DNA of 64,000 nt from Acidobacteriaceae bacterium KBS 146. Its GTDB lineage: Bacteria > Acidobacteriota > Terriglobia > Terriglobales > Acidobacteriaceae. The translations under genes and the position numbers were made by a program. The stretch covers positions 2,604,001 through 2,668,000 of the forward strand of contig JHVA01000001.1 of the NCBI GenBank assembly GCA_000688615.1, given 5' to 3'. Shown piece by piece: positions 35,013 through 44,407 of this stretch (positions within the stretch are counted from its first letter, which is position 1; each line of letters starts with the position of its first letter). The notes beneath the pieces were generated by a model. It was given only the letters and a program-made list of their open reading frames with translations, searched no databases and was not told where the DNA came from.

Positions 35013-36145
35013 TTGGTTCCTCCTGCTGCAGCACCCGTCGTTTCACGCGATCCATAGTTCTGCTGAACCCAATGCTGGTAGGCCCCGCTCGTAACGTTTT
35101 CAACCCAATCGGTATTTGCCAGGTACCATTCGACCGTCTTGCGTAACCCGGTTTCGAAGCTCTCCTGAGCGCGCCAGCCCAGTTCGCCTTCGAGCTTCCG
35201 AGCATCGATCGCGTACCGGCGGTCATGTCCGGGGCGATCCGCAACATACTTTATGAGCTGCTGATGTGGGCGAAAGCGGGAGTCAGGAAGCAGCTCGTCC
35301 AACAGAGCGCAAAGCGTGGTGACCACCTCAAGATTGCTGCGCTGATTTCCCCCGCCGACGTTATAAGTCTCGCCGATGCGCCCTTGCTCGAGGACAGCCA
35401 TCAATGCCTTGCAATGATCTGTAACGTAAAGCCAGTCCCGCACCTGTTGGCCATCGCCGTATACAGGCAGCGTCTTTCCTTGACGAGCATTCGCGATCAT
35501 CAGAGGAATCAGTTTTTCCGGAAACTGGTATGGACCGTAATTGTTCGAACAGTTGGTAATCAGCGCCGGCAATTTATAGGTATGGACCCAGGCCCGGACC
35601 AGATGGTCGCTGGCAGCCTTGGAAGCTGCATACGGCGAATTGGGGGCGTAGGGGGTCTCCTCGTGAAATGCGGGGTCTTCCGGCTCAAGCGTGCCATAGA
35701 CCTCATCGGTCGAGACATGAAGAAAACGGAAGCGGGCACGGTCTTCTTCTTCGAGGGCATCCAGATGCGCCTTCGCTGCATGCAGAAGCGTGAAGGTGCC
35801 ATCAATATTGGTCCTCAAAAAAGCTTCGGGGCCAAGAATCGAACGGTCGACATGGCTCTCTGCCGCGAAGTGGACTATGGCACGCGGCTTATAGCGTTCC
35901 AACAACTGCTTCACGAGCTCACCGTCGCAGATGTCCCCATGGACGAAGGTGTAGTCAGAATTTTTGGCGACTGTCGCCAGGTTTTCCGGATTCCCTGCGT
36001 AGGTCAGCTTGTCAAGATTCACCACCGGTCCTTTGCCGGCAGCGAACCATTCCAGCACAAAGTTAGAACCGATAAATCCTGCCCCTCCGGTTACTAGAAT
36101 GGGTCTTGGATCGCGCACTCCATTGATATTCTTCGTTCCGTTCAT
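35009..36145 (-). CDS. rfbB: dTDP-glucose 4,6-dehydratase
   Basis: A 378-residue extended SDR from the ATG at 36145 (MNGTKNING); a longer in-frame extension to 36211 lacks family similarity. It converts dTDP-glucose to dTDP-4-keto-6-deoxyglucose. Motifs: [41 protein letters not shown] (the Asp-Glu catalytic pair), [13 protein letters not shown] and [17 protein letters not shown]. It is the first gene of the five-gene rhamnose/heptose operon. GAGGAG lies about 12 bases before the start. Confidence 0.95.
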   Translation of the reverse strand: MNGTKNINGVRDPRPILVTGGAGFIGSNFVLEWFAAGKGPVVNLDKLTYAGNPENLATVAKNSDYTFVHGDICDGELVKQLLERYKPRAIVHFAAESHVDRSILGPEAFLRTNIDGTFTLLHAAKAHLDALEEEDRARFRFLHVSTDEVYGTLEPEDPAFHEETPYAPNSPYAASKAASDHLVRAWVHTYKLPALITNCSNNYGPYQFPEKLIPLMIANARQGKTLPVYGDGQQVRDWLYVTDHCKALMAVLEQGRIGETYNVGGGNQRSNLEVVTTLCALLDELLPDSRFRPHQQLIKYVADRPGHDRRYAIDARKLEGELGWRAQESFETGLRKTVEWYLANTDWVENVTSGAYQHWVQQNYGSRETTGAAAGGTK

Positions 36146-36301
36146 GCGTTCTGAAGACTCCTCTGGGAACCGGCTGGCTGAATACCTTTCCTGGAGCACC
36201 GGTGCCTCCAATCAGGGTAGCACTGCCATTCCTGCATTCCAGCCCGCAGGCAACGGCCTCGTTCTTTCCGGGCTCCTATCGAGGAGTGAAAGGAGTCTCC
36301 G

Positions 36302-36523
36302 ATGGCCCCCAAAGACCCAACCCCAGGAACTCCCGTGGACAGTAGATCCGGAGACACGAAGAAACATGGAATCGAGCCGTCCGGTCCACAGGGAGACAAC
36401 CCCTCTACGGCAGGCCCGGGATCAACGGCGGTACGATCGAAGACCCCGGAAAATTCCGCTGGCCACATTAACCCGTCCCCTGAGGACAGTAATGCGACGC
36501 CAGGCACTGCTCCGGAAAAATAA
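36302..36523 (+). CDS. Small Pro/Gly/Ser-rich hydrophilic protein, unknown
   Basis: A 73-residue ORF with an unusually good start: AAAGGAG six bases before the ATG at 36302. The product (MAPKDPTPGTPVDSRSGDTK...) is rich in Pro, Gly, Ser, Thr and charged residues, has no cysteine, no signal peptide and no hydrophobic segment, and is predicted by composition to be disordered. It lies alone between the divergent rfbB start and the tRNA. I do not recognise a family. The start signal is the main support; expression is unproven. Confidence 0.5.
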   Translation: MAPKDPTPGTPVDSRSGDTKKHGIEPSGPQGDNPSTAGPGSTAVRSKTPENSAGHINPSPEDSNATPGTAPEK

Positions 36524-36652
36524 TCTTGCACTGAAAGCGCTGCAGTTTGACCGGCAGGTCGCGAGCGATCGTGCGCGAATCGTAACCGCTGTGCGACACT
36601 GAAAAGACCGGGTTTGGTATGTCTGGTCTCCCGTCAGCACACGGGCGGTAGC

Positions 36653-36693
36653 GGGCCTGTAGGTCAACGGTTAGAGCCGGACTCATATTCTCC
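36653..36693 (+). pseudogene. Degenerate tRNA-like 5' half (CAU-type)
   Basis: GGGCCTGTAGGTCAACGG begins at 36653 and continues TTAGAGCCGGACTCATATTC. It aligns position by position with the intact tRNA at 36767: a seven-base acceptor strand, TA, a D-arm (GGTC/GAGC) and a CTCAT anticodon-loop core. The anticodon stem is broken, and no T-arm or matching 3' acceptor strand follows. It looks like a decayed tRNA duplicate. Confidence 0.5.
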
Positions 36694-36766
36694 AAAGTAC
36701 GCACAACTACGTTTAGGTACGATCCATTACACTAAACCTCGGCGACGCTGTATTAAAGCCAAATTA

Positions 36767-36843
36767 GGGCCCATAGCTCAATCGGTTAGAGCAGAGCACT
36801 CATAATGCTTTGGTTCCAGGTTCGAGTCCTGGTGGGCCCACCA
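36767..36843 (+). tRNA. tRNA with CAU anticodon (Met elongator or Ile2)
   Basis: A 77-base cloverleaf with encoded CCA. Acceptor stem GGGCCCA/TGGGCCC; D-arm GCTC/GAGC with loop AATCGGTTA; anticodon stem GAGCA/TGCTT with loop CTCATAA (anticodon CAT at 34-36); T-arm CCAGG/CCTGG with loop TTCGAGT; discriminator A73 then CCA. CAU anticodons belong to initiator, elongator Met or lysidine-modified Ile2; the paired first base excludes the initiator type. The run after the anticodon stem (TGGTT) somewhat resembles Ile2, but this cannot be settled by eye. A TATTAA -10-like box lies ten bases upstream. Confidence 0.95.
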
Positions 36844-36918
36844 ATCCGTCTCTTCAAGAGCCAGAGGTACGTCGGCGGTACACTGCCTGGGCGTCGTTCC
36901 ACTAGACGCGCCATCGCG

Positions 36919-38898
36919 CTATTCGGCTCGAATCTCGACCACAGCGACCGTATAAGGCTCGAGGTCCACGGAAAAGTCCTTCGCGTAATTCAATGCCCGA
37001 CTCACCGGCTCGATTGCGTTCGGGTGTTCGAGCGACGCGGAATCCATTAGCCCTGCGGTGATGGTGTGCAATTTTGCGGACGCCTTATCGGGTGCACCCG
37101 CGCCTTGAAGTCGCACGAGTAACGCGCTCCGTTCTGCCTGGTAGTTGACGGCCTTGATCACGATACGACGGCCATCAGCGCTGGCCGTGGCCACGGCTTC
37201 GACAGAGCCACCCAGCCACTCTGATGGGATCGTCGTCGAGATCTTGTCGAACAGGATCCTGCGATCGGGGACATCATGGAAAGCTCCGGTTGCCGACGCA
37301 AGATATCGCTCTGCGTAGTGTTCGCGAAAGAGTTTCTCGACCACATAGCTCCCCCCTGGGAACCACGACACGTGGTCGTGATAGATGGCGGAAGTCCATT
37401 TTGGATCGTCCGTCGTATTCCGCATAAGCAGCGCGGGGCAAGTCATCGTAAGACCGGGGCTGAGCTCCTCATACAGCATCAGGCTCCCGGCCGCATGGAG
37501 TCCGGCGCGCCAATCGTAGGTGTGCTGCAGGCTCCACTCGAGAACGCCGATCTCAATGTTCGTGTGCTTTGAAGCGCGCACATAGTCCCGCAGCTTCGTA
37601 AGGTAGTCACGGATGCGTCTCAGGCCGGTCTCAAAGTTTTCCGGTTCGTACTCGTAGTTGTGGCAGCCGAGGACGTCGAAGTTATCGCCAGCAAGGTCGA
37701 TCACCTTCTCGCTCCAGTCCATATCATTGGACCGCTTCTGTCCACACGCCACGATTCGCGCGTTGGGAGCAATGGCACGGAGCCGACTGCCGTAGACGTT
37801 GACGATTTCCGCATACTGCTCCGGCGTAAAGCCGTTATTCATAGGCTCGTTGTCGATTTGAAAGAACTTCACGCCGTAGGGGGCAGGATGTCCGTTGGAC
37901 GCACGCAATCGTCCCCATTCGGTCGTCGGCGGATCATTAAGATAGTGGACCCAGTCCATGGCGTACTGAACCTGCTCGGCCTTTGTACCCGGACAAGCCA
38001 GCGTGATCAGAGGTTCCGCGTTGAGCTTCCAGCAAAGACCAAGAAACTCTTCTGTCCCAAAACCGAAATAGTCTGAGTACCCACCCCAGTAGGTGTTGGG
38101 GTGGTATCCGCGCGAGGCATATCGACCGATACCTTCTTTCCACTTGTATGTAGAAGCAAAGGAGCCTCCGGGCCAACGGATAAACGATGGACGAAGATCC
38201 CGCAGGGCCTGCAACAGGTCGGGGCGCAACATGCCGTCACGGCGAACATCGGCGCGCATCATTGAGATGAAATCGAGCAGCAGCGTGCCATGGCCGGCCG
38301 CGCTAATCTCAATCGAGGCCTGGGTGTCTCGCGCAGAGCTGGTGAAGGAGTAAGGGACCTCTTGCCAATCGGAGCCAGCGAACGTAAGTGGTATCGATGC
38401 GATTGGTAAGCCTTTGGAGCTTGTCACCTTGAGCGTCAGCCTGGGGGAGCCTTCCTCGCGCTTGATCCAGAGCGAGCCGTCATACTTGATGCCGGTATCG
38501 AGGAAGAGGCGCCCTTGCCGGATACCTGCGTGGCCGCCATCAACACGCAAACGGATGCTCTTCTTGCCGTTCTGGAATTCGATGTCTGCAATCTCGACGC
38601 GGCCGTGGTCCGAGAACATCTCCCAATACGTCTTGAAGTCTTCACCTTCAAACCCCGCGCCGCGAATCTGTTCGGCAAACAGCCCATCCTCGACCGAGTG
38701 GTTGATATGTTCGAGAAACTGGCCGTAGATTCGCTGGTCGATCGGAACCGTCACCCTATCCGTATCGACCAGCAGGACGCCAACCCTGGTTTCACCTGCA
38801 GACGGAAGAGCGCCTGAAAGCAATGGGCTCGACATGGCGGACAGCGGGCCTGCAGCGGTAGCTGCCAACGAACTCACGAGAAAATTGCGTCGATTCAT
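36919..38898 (-). CDS. GH51 alpha-L-arabinofuranosidase, Tat-exported
   Basis: About 659 residues from the ATG at 38898 (a TTG six bases earlier is possible). Tat signal NRRNFLVSSLAATAAG. The N-terminal beta-rich domain includes IYGQFLEHINHSVEDGLFA, typical of GH51; the catalytic barrel has FIRWPGGSFASTYKW, the acid/base region FQIDNEP and the nucleophile region IGVLEWSLQHTYDW. It would cleave terminal alpha-L-arabinofuranosyl groups from arabinan or arabinoxylan in the periplasm or outside. Two esterase genes and a second GH51 follow upstream on the same strand, all probably one locus. Confidence 0.92.
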   Translation of the reverse strand: MNRRNFLVSSLAATAAGPLSAMSSPLLSGALPSAGETRVGVLLVDTDRVTVPIDQRIYGQFLEHINHSVEDGLFAEQIRGAGFEGEDFKTYWEMFSDHGRVEIADIEFQNGKKSIRLRVDGGHAGIRQGRLFLDTGIKYDGSLWIKREEGSPRLTLKVTSSKGLPIASIPLTFAGSDWQEVPYSFTSSARDTQASIEISAAGHGTLLLDFISMMRADVRRDGMLRPDLLQALRDLRPSFIRWPGGSFASTYKWKEGIGRYASRGYHPNTYWGGYSDYFGFGTEEFLGLCWKLNAEPLITLACPGTKAEQVQYAMDWVHYLNDPPTTEWGRLRASNGHPAPYGVKFFQIDNEPMNNGFTPEQYAEIVNVYGSRLRAIAPNARIVACGQKRSNDMDWSEKVIDLAGDNFDVLGCHNYEYEPENFETGLRRIRDYLTKLRDYVRASKHTNIEIGVLEWSLQHTYDWRAGLHAAGSLMLYEELSPGLTMTCPALLMRNTTDDPKWTSAIYHDHVSWFPGGSYVVEKLFREHYAERYLASATGAFHDVPDRRILFDKISTTIPSEWLGGSVEAVATASADGRRIVIKAVNYQAERSALLVRLQGAGAPDKASAKLHTITAGLMDSASLEHPNAIEPVSRALNYAKDFSVDLEPYTVAVVEIRAE

Positions 38899-38983
38899 GT
38901 GCAATAGAATCCGATCCGCATCACCATAAGTGGTTTTGGCTGATGCCGAGAAAACTTAGTTGAAGACACGAAACGCCGTCGCG

Positions 38984-40066
38984 TCAATGGTCGCTGCAAG
39001 TCGCCTTGAAGCAGAGGTTCTTGCTGAAGAACGGCATCACGTGATTCTGAAAGCGATCGGCCACCGCACTCGTATGAGTCCCTTGGTAGACTTCGAAGCT
39101 GTTTTGCAAACCATATAGATCGAATACTTCGTGAAGCTTCGTGGCATCGGTCTTGAGACCGTCCTTGTCGCCGACGTCCATGGAGATGCCCTTGTATCGC
39201 CGCAGATTGCCAATGTATTGATCGACAAATGCCAGGGGAGCATTCGCGGCCCACTTTGCGAGAATGTCCGGCTGCGGCTCACCGTCTTTGACAGGAAGAT
39301 CGAGGTAGAGAGGAGGATTCTTGGGATTGGGTGACCACGCAGCTGCCGACGCCAGTTGCGCTCTTGTGCCAAATGGAAGCGCAGCAGAATCTGCCGGCGT
39401 CTTCATGTTCCGCACAGCTTTTTCGAGCTCGGACGCCGCAGGGCCGATCTTACGTGCTGACAGACAACACGGACTCATGATGTAAAGGCTGCCAAAGACA
39501 TCGGGATGCTTCATTCCGATACGGGCCGCACCGTAGCCGCCCATGGAATGCCCAACAAGCCCACGGCTCGCTCGATTCGGGATTGTTCTGTAATGTGCAT
39601 CGACGTAGGCGACTACATCCTTAGCAATGAACTGTTCAAAATCGCCGGTAGTAATCGAACTGGAGTACATCGAGCCGTTGTGAACCGTCTTTGAGTCGGG
39701 CAGGACGACAATCATCTCCTGTGCGCCCTGGGCAAATGCGCCTTCAATGGTCTGGGGTACGTGAATCTCTTTACTCCACTGTTCGGCTCCGATGGAATAA
39801 CCGTGAAGGGCATACACAACGGGATAGTGCCGCTTCTTGTCGGTCGCATAGCTCGGAGGCAAGTAGACAATCACCGGCCGATCGACAGCGTCGCCTTCCA
39901 GATTGCCTTCGAGGGAGGTGCCGTGGACGGTTACCTGTTCCACCTTCGCCGGCTTTGCTCCCGGCACCACCGCCGGTACTAGAGTTTGAACCTGGGCCTG
40001 CAAGCCAATTGCGCATACAAGACCAAGTTGTATCGATAAGATCAGAGCGAATCGTTCTTTCGGCAT
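38984..40066 (-). CDS. Secreted esterase (esterase D/feruloyl-esterase-like alpha/beta hydrolase)
   Basis: A 360-residue protein from the ATG at 40066, with GGAG six bases upstream. A signal peptide ends near LQAQ. Fold markers: VIVYLPPSYATDKK, YPVVYALHGYSIGAEQW (oxyanion region), nucleophile elbow GHSMGGYGA and a C-terminal histidine in YQGTHTSAVADRF. This architecture is shared by feruloyl and acetyl-xylan esterases (PF00756). Next to GH51 enzymes a role in removing ferulate or acetyl groups from arabinoxylan is plausible; the actual acyl group is not known. Confidence 0.87.
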   Translation of the reverse strand: MPKERFALILSIQLGLVCAIGLQAQVQTLVPAVVPGAKPAKVEQVTVHGTSLEGNLEGDAVDRPVIVYLPPSYATDKKRHYPVVYALHGYSIGAEQWSKEIHVPQTIEGAFAQGAQEMIVVLPDSKTVHNGSMYSSSITTGDFEQFIAKDVVAYVDAHYRTIPNRASRGLVGHSMGGYGAARIGMKHPDVFGSLYIMSPCCLSARKIGPAASELEKAVRNMKTPADSAALPFGTRAQLASAAAWSPNPKNPPLYLDLPVKDGEPQPDILAKWAANAPLAFVDQYIGNLRRYKGISMDVGDKDGLKTDATKLHEVFDLYGLQNSFEVYQGTHTSAVADRFQNHVMPFFSKNLCFKATCSDH

Positions 40067-40087
40067 CGACTTCTCCACTTGAGGTTG

Positions 40088-41776
40088 TCAGCTCAGCAAG
40101 ATCTTGCGGACATTTCCGTCCGGATCGTCCATCATGCGGCAAGTCTTATCGAAGACCATCGTCTGGCACCGAGACGGATCACTTGGCGTCCATGCAAGTC
40201 CGGCTTGGCTCGGATCTCCGCTGCGAGCAAAGTTGGCCCACGCCGTACTCATCTTTTTCGCAAGCGCCTGGGCTTCTGGTGTATTCCCGGTTCCCTGCTC
40301 GCAGCGCTTCGTGTTATCGAAACAGAACGCAAGTTCAGCCGTATGCCACGCGCCGCACTCGCCGCCGAGCATGGGCGACTGCCAGGTAAACCAGTATTGA
40401 TACGCGGGCGCGCCTCCCTGTCCATGCTTCAGCTTCACCATGCGCTGAACATTGTTGCGCGCATTCAAACCCTGAACACCATACGACAGAGTGCGAATGC
40501 TCTTTTCAGGATGCGCTTTCTTCATCGCGGCTATGAGTGCGACCGCCTTCTCGCTGCCATAAGCTTTAGTCAGCGTCTCCTGCCACTCGGCTTCTGTTGG
40601 ATTCAACTTGTACTGCATGCCTTCTTCACTCACGGACCCGATGAGCATCGGGACATTCTTCGAGACCTCGGGAGCCGTATCGTAGAAAGATCGAACCGTT
40701 ACGGTGCGACCATCTACCGTCGGAGACCAGCCGACTCTTGGAGTTGAAGGCGGAGCCGAGCCCGGCCCGCTTAGACCTCTCGTCGCAGGATTTATCTTCG
40801 CAATGACAGCATTGCCGGCGGCGAAGAGCCTCGACCATTCCATCTTTTTCAATGACTCGATATCGTTTGGCGCAAGCCCAAGCTCTTTCATCACCTGACG
40901 TGCCAGGTCCTTCGATTGTTCCGCGCTCGGGATATTTCCCCCTCCGCCTGACTGCACGCCAGCTCGATGGATTAGACCTGCAGCAGAAGGCATCCCCATC
41001 AGGCAGGTGACCTTGGATCCACCGCCGGACTGGCCATAGATCATGACTTTGTCGGGATCACCGCCGAAGTTGGCAATATTCTCGCGGATCCAGCGCAGCG
41101 AAGCCACAAGATCCGTCATACCGACGTTCACAGAATCTTCGTAAGAGGAACCGCCAATCTCGGAGAGATCGAAAAAGCCCAGGATGTTGAGCCTGTGGTT
41201 CACAGACACCTGCACAACGTCATGATTGCGGGCCATCTGGGCGCCTTCATGCGATGGCAGTTCGTAGGCAGACCCGAAGCTGAAGCCGCCGCCGTGGAAG
41301 TACACCATCACAGGGCGCTGGCCAGAAAGACTGGGTGTCCAGATGTTCAGCTTGAGCATGTCCTCGCTCATGTACCCGTCATCCCAATCGTAGAGAAACG
41401 ACATCTCGATCGATTTGTAGTTGTGCAGCGTCTGAGGGCAGTTCGCTCCATACACCAGAGCCGGATAATCATCCTTCCAGGGAGTGGGAGGTTTAGCCGG
41501 AAGCCAGCGGTTCTCTCCCGCCGTGTCCTGGCCATAAGGAACACCCTTGAAGGTGTACACGCCTCCGCTCACGAAGCCACGAACTTTACCGTACTGTGTC
41601 TTCGCGACTGCGCTCAGTGGGGTAGTACAACTTCCCGCTTGCTGATGCACGGCCGTTTTAGTGCTATCGAGGGCGTGCAGCCGCTCATTCAACGTAAGCC
41701 CCACACCCGCCGAAGCGGATAACATCAGGGCCGCGCGCCGAGTCATAGAGACACCGTTCAGCAAGTCCTTCTTCAC
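40088..41776 (-). CDS. Type-B carboxylesterase (para-nitrobenzyl-esterase-like), Tat-exported
   Basis: About 562 residues starting at the GTG at 41776, chosen because GGGAGG lies five bases upstream. A Tat-like signal follows (MTRRAALMLSASAGVG). PF00135 landmarks: VYFHGGGFSFGSAYE (oxyanion hole), nucleophile elbow GQSGGGSKVTCL, and the late His in GAWHTAELAFCFDN. Most relatives have Glu before the Ser (GESAGG); here it is Gln. It lies 21 bases upstream of the esterase gene in the same direction. Substrate unknown; an ester-linked plant-wall substituent is inferred from context. Confidence 0.88.
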   Translation of the reverse strand: MKKDLLNGVSMTRRAALMLSASAGVGLTLNERLHALDSTKTAVHQQAGSCTTPLSAVAKTQYGKVRGFVSGGVYTFKGVPYGQDTAGENRWLPAKPPTPWKDDYPALVYGANCPQTLHNYKSIEMSFLYDWDDGYMSEDMLKLNIWTPSLSGQRPVMVYFHGGGFSFGSAYELPSHEGAQMARNHDVVQVSVNHRLNILGFFDLSEIGGSSYEDSVNVGMTDLVASLRWIRENIANFGGDPDKVMIYGQSGGGSKVTCLMGMPSAAGLIHRAGVQSGGGGNIPSAEQSKDLARQVMKELGLAPNDIESLKKMEWSRLFAAGNAVIAKINPATRGLSGPGSAPPSTPRVGWSPTVDGRTVTVRSFYDTAPEVSKNVPMLIGSVSEEGMQYKLNPTEAEWQETLTKAYGSEKAVALIAAMKKAHPEKSIRTLSYGVQGLNARNNVQRMVKLKHGQGGAPAYQYWFTWQSPMLGGECGAWHTAELAFCFDNTKRCEQGTGNTPEAQALAKKMSTAWANFARSGDPSQAGLAWTPSDPSRCQTMVFDKTCRMMDDPDGNVRKILLS

Positions 41777-41991
41777 TTTTGCCTCCCAACAAGAAGAAAA
41801 CGTTATCCTGCGCAACTCTCGAAACCACAAAGCGAGTGCTAGCTTCGCACGCCTGCTCAAACGACAGCCAACATATTACTTCAAAATGTGCAGTTAATTC
41901 GCGACCGAAAATAATAAGCGACTTAGACTTGCCGTTCATTTATTTCTTCGCATCCTTCCCACAGCTATGAAGCTCGGGGCCACGGGAAAGG

Positions 41992-43917
41992 TCATTTTGC
42001 CTCTACAACAATGACCTGAATTGAGTAGGGGGGCATTGTGTGGCTGAACGTATCGCCCGCCTGGATCGACGATTTCACAGGAACGATGCGGCGCGGATCG
42101 GAGATAGAGTTCGTCTCAGCGGTGGTCTTTCCTGAGAGGGTGACCAGCGAAGCAGAGTGCGCCACGCTACCGGCACCGCTAAGGGATACATCGATGGTTT
42201 GCACATGCGATGCTGCATTAACCAATTTGAGGTAAACCAAGCCTTTGGCGGCATCGTTTGTGACGGAGTAGAAGAGTCGGTCGCCGGCGTTGGTGATAGA
42301 GGATGTGGGCACGCTGGTGCCGAGGTCCTCGCTGAAGAGGCATTGCGCGTAATAGCCGGGAGAGCCATAGGCGCGGGCAGCGTCGTAGCCAATCAAGTCC
42401 GACTCCCATTGCATGCCGCCTGGATTGACGTTAACGAAAAGCGGAGCGTAGGAGGCCATGATGATCAGGTCGCTATTTCGCTCCATCGCAGTCATCCATG
42501 CTGCGTCGCCGAGCGCGGCGCCGAGATTCGTTGTCGGAGCACCTTCGCGCGTAGCCCACTCACCGATGAAGATCTTGGGCCCATTACGGTCGGCGCTGTC
42601 GTAGTGATTGACGAAGCTGAAGAACTCGTCGGCGCGCTTGTAGTAATGGTCATCGAGCACATCGGGTTTCATGTGCTTGAGCGGAGCCGTAGCGATGATC
42701 TCCAGCTTCGGGTACTTCGCCTTGATTGCTTTGTAGAATTGAGCGTAGCGCCCCTCATAACTGCCGGAGCGGTCGAACCAATCCTCATTGCCAACTTCGA
42801 CGTAATGCAGCGGGAAGGCCGCGGGGTGGCCGAGTTTGGCGCGGACCGATCCCCACTTCGTGGAAGTATCACCGGCGACGAACTCAATCTCGTCAAGGGC
42901 ATCTTCGACATAAGGAGCAAGCGCAGGGCCAGGGTGAATGTGATCGCCCTTGAGAGCATAGCCCGCGAAGACTGCAAGGACGGGCTCGATCTTGAGATCT
43001 TCCGTCCACTCAAGAAACTCAAGCAATCCCATGCCATCGCTCGACTGATAGTTCCAGGGGCCACGGTGCGTGGGACGATCGACGAGGGGGCCAATATTGG
43101 TCTTCCAGTCGAAACGCTCGTCAATCTGATCGCCTTCAAGATAATTGCCGCCGGGCAGGCGGAGAAATTTTGGGTGCATGCCCGCCAGCAGCTCCATGAT
43201 GTCGGGACGGTTGCCGTTGTCTCGGTTCTTGTAAGTCGGCGGGAAGAGCGAAATGAGGTTGAGCCAGAGCTTGCCGGAGTGACTTGCGGAGATAAGAAGG
43301 TGATTGGTCGAAGATGGACTGATCTTGCCGGTCTTTAGCGTGAACTCATAACGCTTCCATGTTGTGGCGGTTTTGCTGATGGAGGCTGTGGCCAGCTCGG
43401 CTCCGGTATTGTCGTTGACAAGCGAGACCACGAGCGGGCCGAAGTCGTCCGAGTCAGCCTTCGCATAGAGCGAGCCTTTATAAGTTGTATCGGGTTGGAG
43501 AGCCATACCCCAGTAACCTTCATTGCGGACACCGGCAAGGTTGCTGGCGTCAGCTTTGCTGATCTCGAAGAGCATGCTGCCGGGTAGCGCCGCGCTGGGG
43601 CCCTCAGTACCGTCATAGACGATGGTGCCGCGGGCGTCACCTTTGTTGTCGAGGTTCCAGTGCGCGAGCCCACCGAAGCCGTGATCCTGGAAAGTGCGGT
43701 TGCGGACCATCTCGGCATACACACCTCCGTCGTAGGAGTAGTTGATCTCCTCCGTCATCAAGCCATAAAGCATAGGACTTACAGGATGTAACGGCTTATC
43801 GAGTTGAATGGAGAGCCGGGCGGATGCGGCTTGTGCGAAGGCGGAGCGGGAAGGTACGGCAACGCAAAGTGTTCCAACAAGGAGTAGACCCAATGTGCGG
43901 GAATGATTCTGCTTCAT
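41992..43917 (-). CDS. GH51-like alpha-L-arabinofuranosidase, Sec-exported
   Basis: A 641-residue protein with a Sec signal peptide ending in SAFAQA. The N-terminal block MLYGLMTEEINYSYDGGVYAE and the carbohydrate-binding-type sandwich before the barrel are typical of eukaryote-like GH51 enzymes. The catalytic barrel has FLRLPGGNYLEGD, acid/base VEVGNEDWF and nucleophile IFIGEWATREG. A C-terminal all-beta domain closes the protein. It differs from the other GH51 in domain order, suggesting a different polymer or linkage. A palindrome lies 77 bases upstream and may be an operator. Confidence 0.9.
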   Translation of the reverse strand: MKQNHSRTLGLLLVGTLCVAVPSRSAFAQAASARLSIQLDKPLHPVSPMLYGLMTEEINYSYDGGVYAEMVRNRTFQDHGFGGLAHWNLDNKGDARGTIVYDGTEGPSAALPGSMLFEISKADASNLAGVRNEGYWGMALQPDTTYKGSLYAKADSDDFGPLVVSLVNDNTGAELATASISKTATTWKRYEFTLKTGKISPSSTNHLLISASHSGKLWLNLISLFPPTYKNRDNGNRPDIMELLAGMHPKFLRLPGGNYLEGDQIDERFDWKTNIGPLVDRPTHRGPWNYQSSDGMGLLEFLEWTEDLKIEPVLAVFAGYALKGDHIHPGPALAPYVEDALDEIEFVAGDTSTKWGSVRAKLGHPAAFPLHYVEVGNEDWFDRSGSYEGRYAQFYKAIKAKYPKLEIIATAPLKHMKPDVLDDHYYKRADEFFSFVNHYDSADRNGPKIFIGEWATREGAPTTNLGAALGDAAWMTAMERNSDLIIMASYAPLFVNVNPGGMQWESDLIGYDAARAYGSPGYYAQCLFSEDLGTSVPTSSITNAGDRLFYSVTNDAAKGLVYLKLVNAASHVQTIDVSLSGAGSVAHSASLVTLSGKTTAETNSISDPRRIVPVKSSIQAGDTFSHTMPPYSIQVIVVEAK

Positions 43918-43993
43918 CTGCTCTGCCTCTCTCGTGATGCATGCAACAGGATGTGCGGCTAATTATTTGTCTAGTCAAAAATTTCCAGCTCCG

Positions 43994-44009
43994 GGAGAAT
44001 ACGTTCTCC
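43994..44009. promoter_or_regulatory. Operator-like palindrome GGAGAATACGTTCTCC
   Basis: Perfect six-base arms GGAGAA and TTCTCC around TACG, 77 bases upstream of the GH51 start codon. A close relative occurs at 48414-48429 upstream of the hemerythrin gene (13 of 16 bases identical). The central pyrimidine-purine step resembles LacI-family sites, but no regulator is known here. Confidence 0.45.
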
Positions 44010-44113
44010 TATACTGCCGCTGCAAGTCTCTTTTTCGCGCGGGCGTCAGATCTCTGGTTGCACCTTCTGGAAGATGTTCAACTTCCTGAGAACCATCTCC
44101 AGCCGGAGGCCAA

Positions 44114-44320
44114 GTGAGCAATGTCCTGCCCTCCGCCCTAAAAAAGTTCATTGGCGACAGTCGAAAGAGGTCGTGCTTTTTAACTGGCGTTTTTTACAGA
44201 GCACATCACGCAGCCACCCGAGAAGCACGGATGTTTTGCAGGAATGCATCCTGTCGTGCCGGAAGGGGAACGGGGACGACGCTGATACAGCCCGAAATCC
44301 TTCTGGCCTTCTCCGGCTAA
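44114..44320 (+). CDS. Doubtful small ORF
   Basis: A 68-residue frame starting at GTG with GGAGG four bases upstream. The product (MSNVLPSALKKFIGDSRKR...) is basic and Cys/Arg-rich without recognisable domain. It may be a short gene, a leader or a relic. The ribosome-binding site is the only support; amino-acid composition is not convincingly protein-like. Confidence 0.2.
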   Translation: MSNVLPSALKKFIGDSRKRSCFLTGVFYRAHHAATREARMFCRNASCRAGRGTGTTLIQPEILLAFSG

Positions 44321-44407
44321 ATTATTGATCTATATCTGGATACGTAGTTGCAGAGATGCTGCTTGGGGCGCTCTCACCCCTTGTCGCATCGTCAATAAAA
44401 TTATTTC

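Noticed and set aside
36805..37050. Open frame starting inside the tRNA
   Set aside because: It begins in the anticodon arm of an intact tRNA and runs antisense into the GH51 gene.
42157..43338. A 393-codon plus-strand open frame
   Set aside because: Fully antisense to the GH51 gene; low-complexity Val/Ala/Arg composition without family motifs.
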